Positions 9,747 through 16,550 of a stretch of DNA of 37,359 nucleotides are shown piece by piece (the first letter of the stretch is position 1; each line of letters starts with the position of its first letter). The DNA is from Spirochaeta sp. LUC14_002_19_P3. Its GTDB lineage: Bacteria > Spirochaetota > Spirochaetia > DSM-2461. Both the position numbers and the translations under genes were made by a program. Location of the stretch: the NCBI GenBank assembly GCA_002084135.1, contig MUIB01000116.1:1-37359 (forward strand). Direction: 5' to 3'. Below the pieces are notes generated by a model. It ran no database searches and was not told the origin of the DNA. It saw nothing but the letters and a program-made list of their open reading frames with translations.

Positions 9747-10225
9747 GGATACCCTCCTGCCATGAAATTCGAAAAAAGACAGCTCACAACCCTGCCTGAA
9801 TCGCGTAAATAATGAGAACATAGTTTTCCCTCCTACCTTTTAAAGAAGCCCGCTACCCCCTTCAAAATTCAATGTTTTGAAAAAAAGTTGAGAATTTTTT
9901 CCTTAAAACAGGAAATTGGAGTAAAAATACTTAAATTATGTTTAGGTGTTTTTGAGTTATAACTAAGGATTATAATATACACTAGGGATATAGCATCGGA
10001 AAAAAACAGGGGAGCTTATCCAGCAGGGATACATGCCGGAACCCATCGGCTCAAATCCAGGTTTCGCCACCCACTTCAAAGAGCTGGTGACCTCTGGCGC
10101 TTTCAGGTTCATTCGTGTCGTTAAGGGCAATGCCTGCCTTCAGCGCTCAGCGGCGGAAGGCTCCCTTCCCATGCCTGCCCCTTCTGGCTCTCGCCGTCCC
10201 GGATCATCCAACCCCCAAAATTCAT
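9747..10225. other. Gene-free spacer between the giant gene and cobS
   Basis: The part next to the giant gene (about 9830-9990) is AT-rich and should hold its promoter, but I see no hexamer pair with good spacing on the minus strand. The part from about 10020 to 10225 is GC-richer and contains a short self-complementary stretch (GGAAGG-CTC-CCTTCC near 10155-10169). No T-run follows it in either direction, so it is not a clear terminator. I recognise no RNA gene or conserved protein here. Confidence 0.5.
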
Positions 10226-10957
10226 TCACAGCAGTATCACAGCACCCAAATAGCCCAGCATATCCCCAAGCTCGATAATCGCACCGTAACAGTCGCCCGT
10301 TAATCCCCCCAGTTTCCGGCTTACAAGAGCCCCTCCCGCCGTCATAAGAAGAGAAACGCCGCCCCAAAGCCCCAGGCCAATCCCGCCGTAAAGAAGCCCC
10401 GCCGCCAGCCCGGCACCCGCCGCCGCAAAAATTGCCGCCGCAGTGCTCACAGTTCCCCCCAGAGCCGCCCCCAAGCCCCCTTCACGCGCAAAGGGGAACA
10501 TCCGCATCAGGGCGGGCACAGCCCCCCGCGACAGACCCGGAACCAGAATCAGCGGCAGCACGGAAAAATTTCTATCCGCCAGCCATTCGGCAATAAAGGC
10601 CGCCTGCAAACCGCACATCGTTATCAGGGCTAAAACCCCATAGCTCCCAATGCGGCTATCTTTCATAATTTCCAGACATTTCTGAGCCTTGCTACCGCCT
10701 CCCAAACCGTCCGCCAAATCGGCCAGGCCGTCCAGATGCAGCCCGCCAGTAAGAACAATCCGCGCCGCCATTACCGCGGCCACGGTGCCCCATACACCCA
10801 GCACCAGGCCAGTCAGCCAGGCAATGGCCGCGGTACAGCCGCCCAGAACCAGCCCCGCCCAGGGATAGGCCGCAAAAACGGCCCCATCGCGGGGCCTGTC
10901 CATTCCGGGCATCGGCAATATGCTTAAAAAACTCAAAGCATGGAACAAGGCTTTCAT
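10226..10957 (-). CDS. cobS: Adenosylcobinamide-GDP ribazoletransferase (cobalamin-5'-phosphate synthase)
   Basis: This 243-residue protein is very hydrophobic with several membrane segments, as expected for CobS, the inner-membrane enzyme that joins adenosylcobinamide-GDP to alpha-ribazole (or its phosphate) at the end of the lower-ligand pathway of cobalamin synthesis. The family signature is clear: GGLHLDGLADLADG at residues 71-84, whose Asp residues (76, 80, 83) are the expected magnesium ligands, followed by IMKDSRIGSYGV at 97-108. Length is normal for the family. The ATG lies 3 nt after the stop of tsaE, so the two genes are almost certainly one transcript. No other cobalamin gene is in view, so this may serve salvage of imported corrinoids, which is inference. 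Confidence 0.93.
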   Translation of the reverse strand: MKALFHALSFLSILPMPGMDRPRDGAVFAAYPWAGLVLGGCTAAIAWLTGLVLGVWGTVAAVMAARIVLTGGLHLDGLADLADGLGGGSKAQKCLEIMKDSRIGSYGVLALITMCGLQAAFIAEWLADRNFSVLPLILVPGLSRGAVPALMRMFPFAREGGLGAALGGTVSTAAAIFAAAGAGLAAGLLYGGIGLGLWGGVSLLMTAGGALVSRKLGGLTGDCYGAIIELGDMLGYLGAVILL

Positions 10958-10960
10958 GGC

Positions 10961-11428
10961 TTATGCTGGCTCCCAAAGAGTAATAATCCGCATTCCGTCC
11001 GCTTCAATATCAATATCGATATATTTGCTACGCTCCGGCAACTCGTTTTCCGCCTTCCTTCCCCATTCAATAAGACAGACACCCTTGCCATTGAGCATTT
11101 CTTCTACACCCAGCCAAACAAATTCCTCCGGGCTGTCCAGCCGGTAAAGATCCAAATGGTACAGCGGCATCGTTCCTCTGTATTCGCTCATCAAGGTAAA
11201 TGAAGGGCTGGTTACCGCTTCGCTTATGCCCAGAGCCTCGGCCACGCCCTGAACAAATACCGTCTTCCCCGCCCCCAAAGCCCCGCTAAGCACAACAACA
11301 TCGCCGGCCCGCAGGGATTGGCCGAAGCTCCTGCCAGCACTTCTGGTATCAGCAGCCTTCCGGCAACAAAGAATTTGCCGATAACCGGAGGAATTGGCAC
11401 CGGACTGAATTTCTGTTTTGGACTTCAA
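10961..11428 (-). CDS. tsaE: tRNA threonylcarbamoyladenosine biosynthesis ATPase TsaE
   Basis: TsaE is the P-loop ATPase that works with TsaB, TsaC and TsaD to place t6A on position 37 of ANN-decoding tRNAs. The 155-residue product has a Walker A GALGAGKT at 49-56, the TSPSFTL segment near 77, HLDLYRL and a C-terminal LIEWG, all typical of the family. The start is a TTG at 11428: an excellent ribosome site AGGGAGG (11434-11440) sits 5 nt upstream and no better ATG exists. It is the first gene of a two-gene unit with cobS, with its own extended -10 promoter just upstream. The pairing with cobS has no obvious metabolic logic. The first 40 residues are a little longer than usual and carry two adjacent cysteines (21-22). 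Confidence 0.93.
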   Translation of the reverse strand: MKSKTEIQSGANSSGYRQILCCRKAADTRSAGRSFGQSLRAGDVVVLSGALGAGKTVFVQGVAEALGISEAVTSPSFTLMSEYRGTMPLYHLDLYRLDSPEEFVWLGVEEMLNGKGVCLIEWGRKAENELPERSKYIDIDIEADGMRIITLWEPA

Positions 11429-11452
11429 TGCAGCCTCCCTTGTACAAATAGC

Positions 11453-11481
11453 ATCATAGCAGAAAGGGCATCTTGAAAAAA
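11453..11481 (-). promoter_or_regulatory. Putative extended -10 promoter of tsaE-cobS
   Basis: Read on the minus strand, TGCTATGAT (11461-11453) is an extended -10 element matching TGnTATAAT at all but one position. The only candidate -35 is a run of six T (11481-11476), separated by 17 nt, which is a poor match to TTGACA. Transcription would begin near 11446, giving a leader of roughly 18 nt before the TTG start of tsaE. The T-run doubles as the tail of the terminator described next. Confidence 0.5.
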
Positions 11482-11515
11482 TGGGTACCTCTAAAAAACC
11501 ACTTTAGAGGTGCCC
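11475..11515 (-). terminator. Repeat-derived intrinsic terminator upstream of tsaE
   Basis: On the minus strand GGGCACCTCTAAA (11515-11503) can pair with TTTAGAGGTACCC (11495-11483), giving a 13-bp stem with one G-U pair and a 7-nt loop. After one A the stem is followed by six T (11481-11476). This is a good intrinsic terminator for transcription coming from the 38-codon gene at 11811. The two arms are the opposite ends of the local repeat element brought close together, so the terminator appears to have arisen from that element. Confidence 0.55.
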
Positions 11516-11633
11516 TTAGGAAATTGACGAAGAAATTTTTTGCCGGGCGGCAAAAGCGGTGAGCATTTTGACAACTTAAGGAGCGGCGGAAAAGTTCGAG
11601 TCAAGAACTAAATGGGGGTTTTTAGAGGTGCCC
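11483..11633. repeat. Inverted-end repeat element, copy 1
   Basis: This copy begins GGGTACCTCTAAAAAAC and ends GTTTTTAGAGGTGCCC, so its ends are inverted copies of each other with one or two differences. The interior matches copy 2 (11868-12021) almost base for base over segments such as AGGAAATTGACGAAGAAATT, GGGCGGCAAAAGCGG, GAGCATTTTGACAAC and GCGGAAAAGTTCGAGTCAAG. Relative to copy 2 it has an extra internal element end (TTTAGAGGTGCCC, 11503-11515) near its left side and lacks a 17-bp hairpin insert. It has no coding capacity of note. Size and ends fit a small non-autonomous transposable element (MITE-like) or a REP-like intergenic repeat. Confidence 0.8.
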
Positions 11634-11693
11634 AACTTAAGGAGCGGTGGAAAAGTTCGAGTCAAGAACTCAATGGGGTTTTTAGAGGTGCCC
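11573..11693. repeat. Tandem 61/60-bp duplication of the element's right end
   Basis: The unit starts AACTTAAGGAGCGG, continues through GTTCGAGTCAAGAACT and ends in TTTTTAGAGGTGCCC. It is present twice head to tail, at 11573-11633 (61 bp) and 11634-11693 (60 bp). The copies differ by two substitutions and one G in the run before the T-tract, so the duplication is recent. The second copy ends one base before the stop codon of the small minus-strand gene at 11695. Confidence 0.85.
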
Positions 11694-11694
11694 T

Positions 11695-11811
11695 TTAGAT
11701 TGTTGCGGTAACAATAATTACAACACCGGCAAAGATGAGAATAGCCAGGCCGAACAGCCCCACCGCACTTATCAGTATAATATCAAGCCAGCTTAATTTT
11801 TTTTTCTTCAT
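11695..11811 (-). CDS. 38-residue single-pass membrane peptide
   Basis: An ATG at 11811 opens a 38-codon frame that ends with TAA at 11697-11695. The peptide starts MKKKKLSWLD and then has one long hydrophobic stretch (residues about 11-38) of Ile, Leu, Val, Ala and Gly, as in a single transmembrane helix with a cytoplasmic Lys-rich end. No convincing ribosome site precedes the ATG. A well-spaced promoter (11820-11847) would start transcription at or within a base or two of the ATG, suggesting a leaderless message, and a terminator follows at 11475-11515. I do not recognise a family. Small membrane peptides of this form include toxin-antitoxin toxins and regulators of membrane complexes, but nothing here decides between them. 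Chance coding in this short stretch cannot be ruled out. Confidence 0.5.
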   Translation of the reverse strand: MKKKKLSWLDIILISAVGLFGLAILIFAGVVIIVTATI

Positions 11812-11819
11812 ATACCCAT

Positions 11820-11847
11820 ACTATACCAGAAATCCCGCTGGAATCAA
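11820..11847 (-). promoter_or_regulatory. Sigma-70-type promoter for the 38-residue peptide
   Basis: On the minus strand the -35 element TTGATT (11847-11842) and the -10 element TATAGT (11825-11820) are separated by 16 nt. Each hexamer has four or five of six consensus bases. Only 8 nt lie between the -10 and the ATG at 11811, so the transcript would begin almost at the start codon. Confidence 0.5.
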
Positions 11848-11867
11848 GGGAGCGGCCTCATAATAAA

Positions 11868-12021
11868 GGGTACCTCTAAAAAACGGCTTTAGGAAATTGA
11901 CGAAGAAATTTTTTGTCGGGCGGCAAAAGCGGAGCGTAGCAGGGCTACGTGAGCATTTTGACAACGCAGTAGCGGCGGAAAAGTTCGAGTCAAGAACTAA
12001 ATGGGTTTTTTAGAGGTGCCC
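11868..12021. repeat. Inverted-end repeat element, copy 2 (complete)
   Basis: This is the cleanest copy, 154 bp. The left end GGGTACCTCTAAAAAAC is the inverse of the right end GTTTTTTAGAGGTGCCC over 17 bp with a single mismatch. It is flanked on both sides by TAAA (11864-11867 and 12022-12025), a possible 4-bp target duplication. Inside are a perfect hairpin CGTAGC-AGG-GCTACG and another AGTTC-N7-GAACT. No frame of useful length is present, so movement would need enzymes from elsewhere. Confidence 0.8.
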
Positions 12022-12277
12022 TAAATCAACTTGAAAAAAGTGCTTGCCTCATAACGAAAACCTGCTTAAACAACCAATCTACTCTAAGAATACCACAGAC
12101 GGTATGATAGTGTCAAGTCCTTCACTTCGCATAGATTGAGTATTGACGCAACGGGGGATCAGCTTACCTTATCCGTAAAACTCAACATAAGTATAGTAAT
12201 TAGTCGTCTCTTTCAAATAATTTTCCTTTTTTTTACTCATTTTTATTTCTTTCCCTGTTTTCATTTTTATCTCAATG

Positions 12278-12304
12278 GGGTAAAACGTGGTAAATAAGGG
12301 TAAA
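12278..12304 (+). promoter_or_regulatory. Probable MraZ operator: three direct repeats with 10-bp period
   Basis: GGGTAAA (12278-12284), TGGTAAA (12288-12294) and GGGTAAA (12298-12304) are spaced exactly 10 bp apart and end 14 bp before the GTG start of mraZ. MraZ is known to bind two to four short GTG- or TGGG-type direct repeats at about one helical turn in front of its own operon in Escherichia coli and mollicutes. This is therefore the likely autoregulatory site of the division cluster. Upstream (12022-12277) is AT-rich spacer; TATAGT near 12195 is a possible -10 without a convincing -35. Confidence 0.65.
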
Positions 12305-12318
12305 AAATAGGATTGCAT

Positions 12319-12774
12319 GTGGAATTTTATCGTCAGTACAGTGTAACGGTGGATGACAAGGGGCGTATCAGGCTGCCTGCTGAAATAAGGAAAAATATTT
12401 CAGGAGAAACGCTGGTTCTTACCAAGGGGTTGGAAAAATGTCTGTGGCTCTACCTGCCGGAGGCATGGGAAGATGTTTCATCTGTTACCCGCCGTAAGGC
12501 AGGAGCGTATTCATCCAGGGTTCATCGTGTTGTACGCCGCGTTATCGCTCCGGCTACAGAGGTGCATATCGATAAAACAGGGAGGGTTAAACTTTCATTG
12601 TCGTTAATGAAGTCCGTAGGAATTAGCAAGTCCTGCTATCTTATCGGCATGGGACAGTTTCTGGAATTATGGGATGAAGCCGCACTGGATGCGAATGAAT
12701 CGGAGCATTCCAGCGAGGTACAGGAAACCTGGGAGGGCTTCGCTGGTGAATCATCTTCAGAAAATTCCTTATGA
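12319..12774 (+). CDS. mraZ: Transcriptional regulator MraZ
   Basis: MraZ is the DNA-binding repressor that heads division and cell-wall clusters and controls its own operon. The product has two AbrB-like SpoVT halves, each with the family's D-K-G-R core: VDDKGRIRLPAEIR near the N-terminus and IDKTGRVKLS in the second half. The GTG at 12319 is preferred over a TTG at 12313 and gives 151 residues. It places the TAGGA ribosome site (12308-12312) 6 nt upstream and sets the distance from Met to the first DDKGR as in other MraZ proteins, whereas the TTG would leave no room for a ribosome site. The stop overlaps the next start as ATGA. An acidic, Ser/Glu-rich tail ends the protein. Confidence 0.93.
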   Translation: MEFYRQYSVTVDDKGRIRLPAEIRKNISGETLVLTKGLEKCLWLYLPEAWEDVSSVTRRKAGAYSSRVHRVVRRVIAPATEVHIDKTGRVKLSLSLMKSVGISKSCYLIGMGQFLELWDEAALDANESEHSSEVQETWEGFAGESSSENSL

Positions 12775-13673
12775 ATCCGGTCCATGTATCGGTAATGCCG
12801 CAGGAGGTTATAGCCTGTCTGGTACCCGATAAGGACAGAGCTGTTATTGTAGACGGCACCTTGGGTGAGGGAGGGCACTCAAGGCTTTTTTTACAGAACT
12901 ATCCTCAGGCCAAAGTTGTAGGTATGGATGCCGATTCGGTTATGGCCAATCATGCCAAAAAGCGTATCGGTGCTGATTATGGCGAAAGGTTTGAATGCCG
13001 GGTGGGCTGGAATGATGAACTGCTGGCTGCATGGGAGGGAAGCGCAGTCGATATCGTCCTTCTCGATTTGGGGTTGTCTACCCGGCATTTTTTTGAAATG
13101 GAGCGTGGTTTTTCGTTTTCCAGAGCTGAGCCTTTGGATATGCGCTTTAATCCCGCTGAAGGAAAATCGGCGGCGGATTTGGTGAATACCCTTTCTGCAA
13201 AAGATTTGGCCGATATTATTTATAAATATGGCGAGGAGCGTTTCAGCCGCACAATCGCCAGGCAGATTGCTGAACGGCGCCGCATGAGCCGCATTACGGA
13301 TTCGCTTGATTTGGCGAATATTGTTTCTTTGGCGGTTCCACTGGCTGTTCGGCATGGCCGGATTCATCCGGCCACCCGCACTTTTATGGCGCTTCGTATC
13401 GCCGTTAACCGGGAGCTGGAACGGCTGGAGCGGCTGCTGAATATTGTACCGGACATGCTGGCACCCGGCGGAAAATTCGGTGTAATCAGCTTTCATTCGC
13501 TGGAGGACCGCATGGTTAAGCAGGCTTTTCGGAAACGGAACAGGCGTTATGGCGGCGAATTTGAGGTTGTAACAAAAAAGCCTTTTGTGCCTTCAGCAGA
13601 AGAATGCGCTGCTAATCCATCGGCCAGGAGCGCGAAATTCCGTGTTCTGGCCAAACCGCAGGAGGGAGAGTGA
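12771..13673 (+). CDS. rsmH: 16S rRNA (cytosine1402-N4)-methyltransferase RsmH (MraW)
   Basis: RsmH uses S-adenosylmethionine to methylate N4 of C1402 in the decoding centre of 16S rRNA. The 300-residue protein has HVSVMPQEV near the start, the SAM-binding loop DGTLGEGGHS at 28-37 and the Asp of GMDAD. Further motifs are DLGLSTRHF, FMALRIAVNRE and the C-terminal ISFHSLEDRMVK, all diagnostic. Its start overlaps the mraZ stop by 4 nt, indicating coupled translation, and its own stop overlaps the ftsL start. One mild departure is DLGLSTRHF, where many family members have DLGVSS. Confidence 0.97.
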   Translation: MNPVHVSVMPQEVIACLVPDKDRAVIVDGTLGEGGHSRLFLQNYPQAKVVGMDADSVMANHAKKRIGADYGERFECRVGWNDELLAAWEGSAVDIVLLDLGLSTRHFFEMERGFSFSRAEPLDMRFNPAEGKSAADLVNTLSAKDLADIIYKYGEERFSRTIARQIAERRRMSRITDSLDLANIVSLAVPLAVRHGRIHPATRTFMALRIAVNRELERLERLLNIVPDMLAPGGKFGVISFHSLEDRMVKQAFRKRNRRYGGEFEVVTKKPFVPSAEECAANPSARSAKFRVLAKPQEGE

Positions 13674-13957
13674 AGAAAATATTTTTTGCCGCAATACTCC
13701 TGAGTATTCCGGTTATTATGATGACCCGGGTACTCCAGGCCTATCGCTATGCCGTAGCCCTGGAAGAAATGGAGAACTATGAACAGCTCATCAAAGATCG
13801 TCTGGAAAGCAATAAGAGACTGCTGGCCGGCATAGCTGTTTTCAGTGCCCCGGAGCGGGTTTATAAAATCGGCAAGATCGATCTTGGGCTCATACCGGCC
13901 GATGCGGAGAATGTTGCCCAGGTTGAATTGCCTGAAAAACAGGGGAGCGGAGACTAA
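13670..13957 (+). CDS. ftsL: FtsL-like division protein, single membrane span
   Basis: This 95-residue protein begins at a GTG that overlaps the rsmH stop (GTGA), with a GGAGGG ribosome site just upstream. Residues about 4-22 form one membrane span, followed by a short helical stretch with heptad-like Leu and Ala (LEEMENYEQLIKDRLESNKR region). A small extracytoplasmic tail then contains RVYKIGKIDLG. Sequence alone is too short and divergent to prove identity. However, size, topology and position between rsmH and murF are those of FtsL, which bridges FtsQ and FtsB to the septal synthase FtsW. No ftsI follows, unlike the order in proteobacteria. Confidence 0.75.
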   Translation: MKKIFFAAILLSIPVIMMTRVLQAYRYAVALEEMENYEQLIKDRLESNKRLLAGIAVFSAPERVYKIGKIDLGLIPADAENVAQVELPEKQGSGD

Positions 13958-15324
13958 TGCTCGATGCCTTCACGGCATCCATGCTGGCTGATATGACCGG
14001 GGGTTCCGTTGCGGGAAATCCCGGAGCCGAAATAAAGCGTGCCCGGGCGGATTCCAGAATTTGCCGGGCAGGAGATGTTTTTATAGCTCTGCCGGGTGAA
14101 AAACTCGACGGCAGCAATTTTATTCAGTCCGCCTGGGATAGGGGTGCGAATGTGGTGCTGGCGGAAAAACGGGATGCGCTTCCCACGCCTCCGCCGGGCA
14201 GGGCATTGGTAAGCGTGGAGAATCCGTATCAGGCGCTGTTAGCGGTGGCGGCTGCCCGGAGAGCTTGCCTGCCAGAGCTTGTCGTTATTGGCATTACCGG
14301 CAGTAACGGCAAAACGACAACGAAAAACATCCTTGCCGCGATAATGCAGGCATGGCTCGGCAGGGAGGTGTTGGCTACCGAAGGAAATTACAATTCCGAT
14401 ATCGGGCTACCGCTAACCCTTTTCGATTTGCGTTCCTGGCACCGGTATGCCGTGCTGGAAATGGGAATGAACCGAATTGGAGAAATGGTGCTGCTAACAG
14501 AACTGGCAAGGCCGGATATTGCAATTATAACCAATATCGGCACGGCTCACGCAGGAATGGTAGGATCGGTTAAGGCTGTCGCCCGTGAGAAAAGGTCTAT
14601 TTTGTCCACGGCTTCAAAAAATTCGACGGCTATAATAGCCTCGGACGAGGCCTGGAAGGATTATTTAATCCGCGGGTATCCCGGTCGGATTCAGTTCTTT
14701 GGAGAATGGGGGAAAAACGGCTGGGATGAATTTCAAAACATTGGTACGGAAGGTTTTGTTATTAAGCGGTATGGCGAAGAGATAAAATTCCCGCTACCGG
14801 GAAAGCATAACCTGCTCAACGCCATGGCTGCGGCTGAAGCTGCACTTGCACTCGGAGTGCCGGAAACCGCACTTAAAGATGGTTTAGAATCTGTAAAACC
14901 TGCACCGGGACGCTGTGAGGTAATAAAAGGCGATGTAACTGTTATTTTAGACAGCTATAACGCCAATCCTCAGTCGCTTTATGCGGTACTTGATTTGTTC
15001 CGTACTCTGAATATATCCGGCAGAAAAATTATAATTTTTGGCGAACTGCTGGAGCTGGGGGAAGAAACGGAACGGGCGCTTAAGAGCGCAGGGGAGGCCA
15101 TTGCCAATATGAATTTTGATGCGGTATTTTTGTTTGGAAGTACGCAGCCGACTGTGGAACACGTACTGCAAACCAGAGGGTTTAGCGGGTATCTGAAACT
15201 ATTTTTGGATATGGATTCACTGAAAATTGCTCTCGCGGATTATGTAAAAAAAGGAGATGCTGTACTTGTTAAGGGTTCGCGAGGCAATGCTCTTGAACGA
15301 ATTTGTGAAGTCATTGTAAAATAA
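13957..15324 (+). CDS. murF: UDP-N-acetylmuramoyl-tripeptide--D-alanyl-D-alanine ligase MurF
   Basis: MurF adds the D-Ala-D-Ala dipeptide to the UDP-MurNAc tripeptide, the last cytoplasmic amino-acid step of peptidoglycan precursor synthesis. The 455-residue protein has the Mur-ligase ATP loop GITGSNGKTTTKN (112-124), preceded by an N-terminal substrate domain (RADSRICRAGDVFIAL, about 30-45). The central MGMNRIGE and NIGTAHAG motifs and the C-terminal DSYNANPQS follow, the last being typical of MurF rather than MurC, D or E. Length is normal. The ATG shares its A with the ftsL stop (TAATG). The gene after it is separated by 140 nt that contain a promoter, so the transcription unit may partly reset here. 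Confidence 0.96.
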   Translation: MLDAFTASMLADMTGGSVAGNPGAEIKRARADSRICRAGDVFIALPGEKLDGSNFIQSAWDRGANVVLAEKRDALPTPPPGRALVSVENPYQALLAVAAARRACLPELVVIGITGSNGKTTTKNILAAIMQAWLGREVLATEGNYNSDIGLPLTLFDLRSWHRYAVLEMGMNRIGEMVLLTELARPDIAIITNIGTAHAGMVGSVKAVAREKRSILSTASKNSTAIIASDEAWKDYLIRGYPGRIQFFGEWGKNGWDEFQNIGTEGFVIKRYGEEIKFPLPGKHNLLNAMAAAEAALALGVPETALKDGLESVKPAPGRCEVIKGDVTVILDSYNANPQSLYAVLDLFRTLNISGRKIIIFGELLELGEETERALKSAGEAIANMNFDAVFLFGSTQPTVEHVLQTRGFSGYLKLFLDMDSLKIALADYVKKGDAVLVKGSRGNALERICEVIVK

Positions 15325-15347
15325 ATAAGAATTTTGTAAAATTTCTC

Positions 15348-15376
15348 TTGCATAAAATATCATTGGATAGTATAAT
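15348..15376 (+). promoter_or_regulatory. Internal sigma-70 promoter ahead of mraY
   Basis: TTGCAT (15348-15353) and TATAAT (15371-15376) are separated by exactly 17 nt in the AT-rich gap between murF and mraY. The -10 is perfect and the -35 has four of six consensus bases. Transcription would start near 15383, leaving a leader of about 80 nt before the mraY ATG. It would allow mraY to ftsZ to be made independently of the MraZ-controlled start. Confidence 0.75.
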
Positions 15377-15464
15377 GAATATAGTAAGGTAAGTGAATTA
15401 AATTATAAAAAAATAATACAGGCTAAAGTATTATATACTGGACAATAACCGACTGGGAGAGGGT

Positions 15465-16544
15465 ATGTTTAGGGCGGTTTTTTATCCTTTGGCTGATACC
15501 GTAAAGGCATTTAATGTTTTTCAGTACATCAGTTTCAGAGCGGCTTATGCCGCGGTTACAGCTTTATTGATCGCGTTTCTTTTGGGGCCGAAAGTTATAC
15601 AGGCTTTGATCCACCTGGGTGTTGGTCAGCAGGTAAGAACTGATGGGCCAAAAACCCATCTATCGAAGGAGGGAACTCCAACGATGGGTGGAATTTTGAT
15701 CATATTTTCGTTTGTCATTTCTGTTCTGTTATGGCAAAAACTGAATGCCCCCTCTACATGGATAATATTACTCACCGCGCTAGGCTTCGGTTGTATTGGT
15801 TTTGTCGATGATTGGCTTAAAATAAAGCGAAAAAATTCGGCTGGTCTGCAAGCCAAAGTAAAACTATACGGCCAGTTCATAGTTGCATTCGCGGTAATGG
15901 TTTTTATTTATACTACGCGCAATCCTGAAACAACCTTGTTATACATACCATTTCTTAAAAATTCGGTTCTCGATTTGCATATATTTTATATTCCTTTCGG
16001 GGTACTGCTTTTGGTTGGAGTTTCCAATTCGGTTAATCTTGCTGATGGCCTTGATGGTTTGGCAACTGGTTTGGTTATTATTGTTCTATTGGCGTTTACA
16101 GTGCTGGCCTACTTAACCGGTCATGTTGAGTTTGCGAATTATCTGTTTATTCCATATATAAAAGGAGTAGGGGAGTTAACAATTTCCTCGACGGCTCTTC
16201 TGGGGGCATGTGTTGGCTTCCTCTGGTTTAACTCCCACCCGGCGGAAATGTTTCTGGGCGATTCAGGGAGTTTAACTTTGGGTGCTTTGCTTGCCTCGCT
16301 GTCGCTGCTGCTGAAAAAAGAGATGCTTCTTTTAATTATTGGCGGTGTTTTTATGCTGGAAGTACTCTCCGTTATTATCCAGGTAGTAAGTTATAAACTT
16401 ACCCGGCAGCGGGTATTTCTGATGGCTCCGATTCATCATCACTTTGAAATGATGGGCTGGAAGGAAACTAAGGTTGTTGTCCGCTTCTGGATACTGGGAT
16501 GCTTGTTTGCAATTCTGGGCTTGAGTACTTTGAAGATACAGTAG
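15465..16544 (+). CDS. mraY: Phospho-N-acetylmuramoyl-pentapeptide-transferase MraY
   Basis: MraY moves phospho-MurNAc-pentapeptide onto undecaprenyl phosphate, making lipid I at the inner membrane. The 359-residue protein is polytopic, with about ten hydrophobic segments. It carries the family hallmarks: RTDGPKTHLSKEGTPTMGG (58-76), the catalytic Asp pair in FVDDWLK (Asp115-Asp116), NLADGLDGLATG (191-202) and the C-terminal APIHHHFE. Start at 15465 is backed by GGGAGAGG upstream. It is followed after 6 nt by ftsW, pairing the enzyme that makes lipid I with the septal glycan polymerase. Confidence 0.97.
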   Translation: MFRAVFYPLADTVKAFNVFQYISFRAAYAAVTALLIAFLLGPKVIQALIHLGVGQQVRTDGPKTHLSKEGTPTMGGILIIFSFVISVLLWQKLNAPSTWIILLTALGFGCIGFVDDWLKIKRKNSAGLQAKVKLYGQFIVAFAVMVFIYTTRNPETTLLYIPFLKNSVLDLHIFYIPFGVLLLVGVSNSVNLADGLDGLATGLVIIVLLAFTVLAYLTGHVEFANYLFIPYIKGVGELTISSTALLGACVGFLWFNSHPAEMFLGDSGSLTLGALLASLSLLLKKEMLLLIIGGVFMLEVLSVIIQVVSYKLTRQRVFLMAPIHHHFEMMGWKETKVVVRFWILGCLFAILGLSTLKIQ

Positions 16545-16550
16545 GTTGCA

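Noticed and set aside
9963-10112. A 49-codon minus-strand frame containing a PGFEP motif, as often encoded by the T-arm of a tRNA
   Set aside because: No ribosome site, and the DNA (GGATTTGAGCC) does not fit a real T-arm; no complete tRNA cloverleaf could be drawn on either strand.
10173-10208. Sequence on the minus strand resembling the B12 box of a cobalamin riboswitch (AGCCAGAAGGGGCAGGC) next to cobS
   Set aside because: It lies after the cobS stop rather than before a gene, and the other conserved boxes of the riboswitch are not found in the required positions.
11573-11693. CRISPR-like direct repeats
   Set aside because: Only two adjacent 60-bp units with no spacers and no cas genes; it is a tandem duplication of the mobile-looking element end.
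11483-12021. Insertion sequence with transposase
   Set aside because: The elements are about 150 bp and contain no transposase frame; only a non-autonomous element can be supported.
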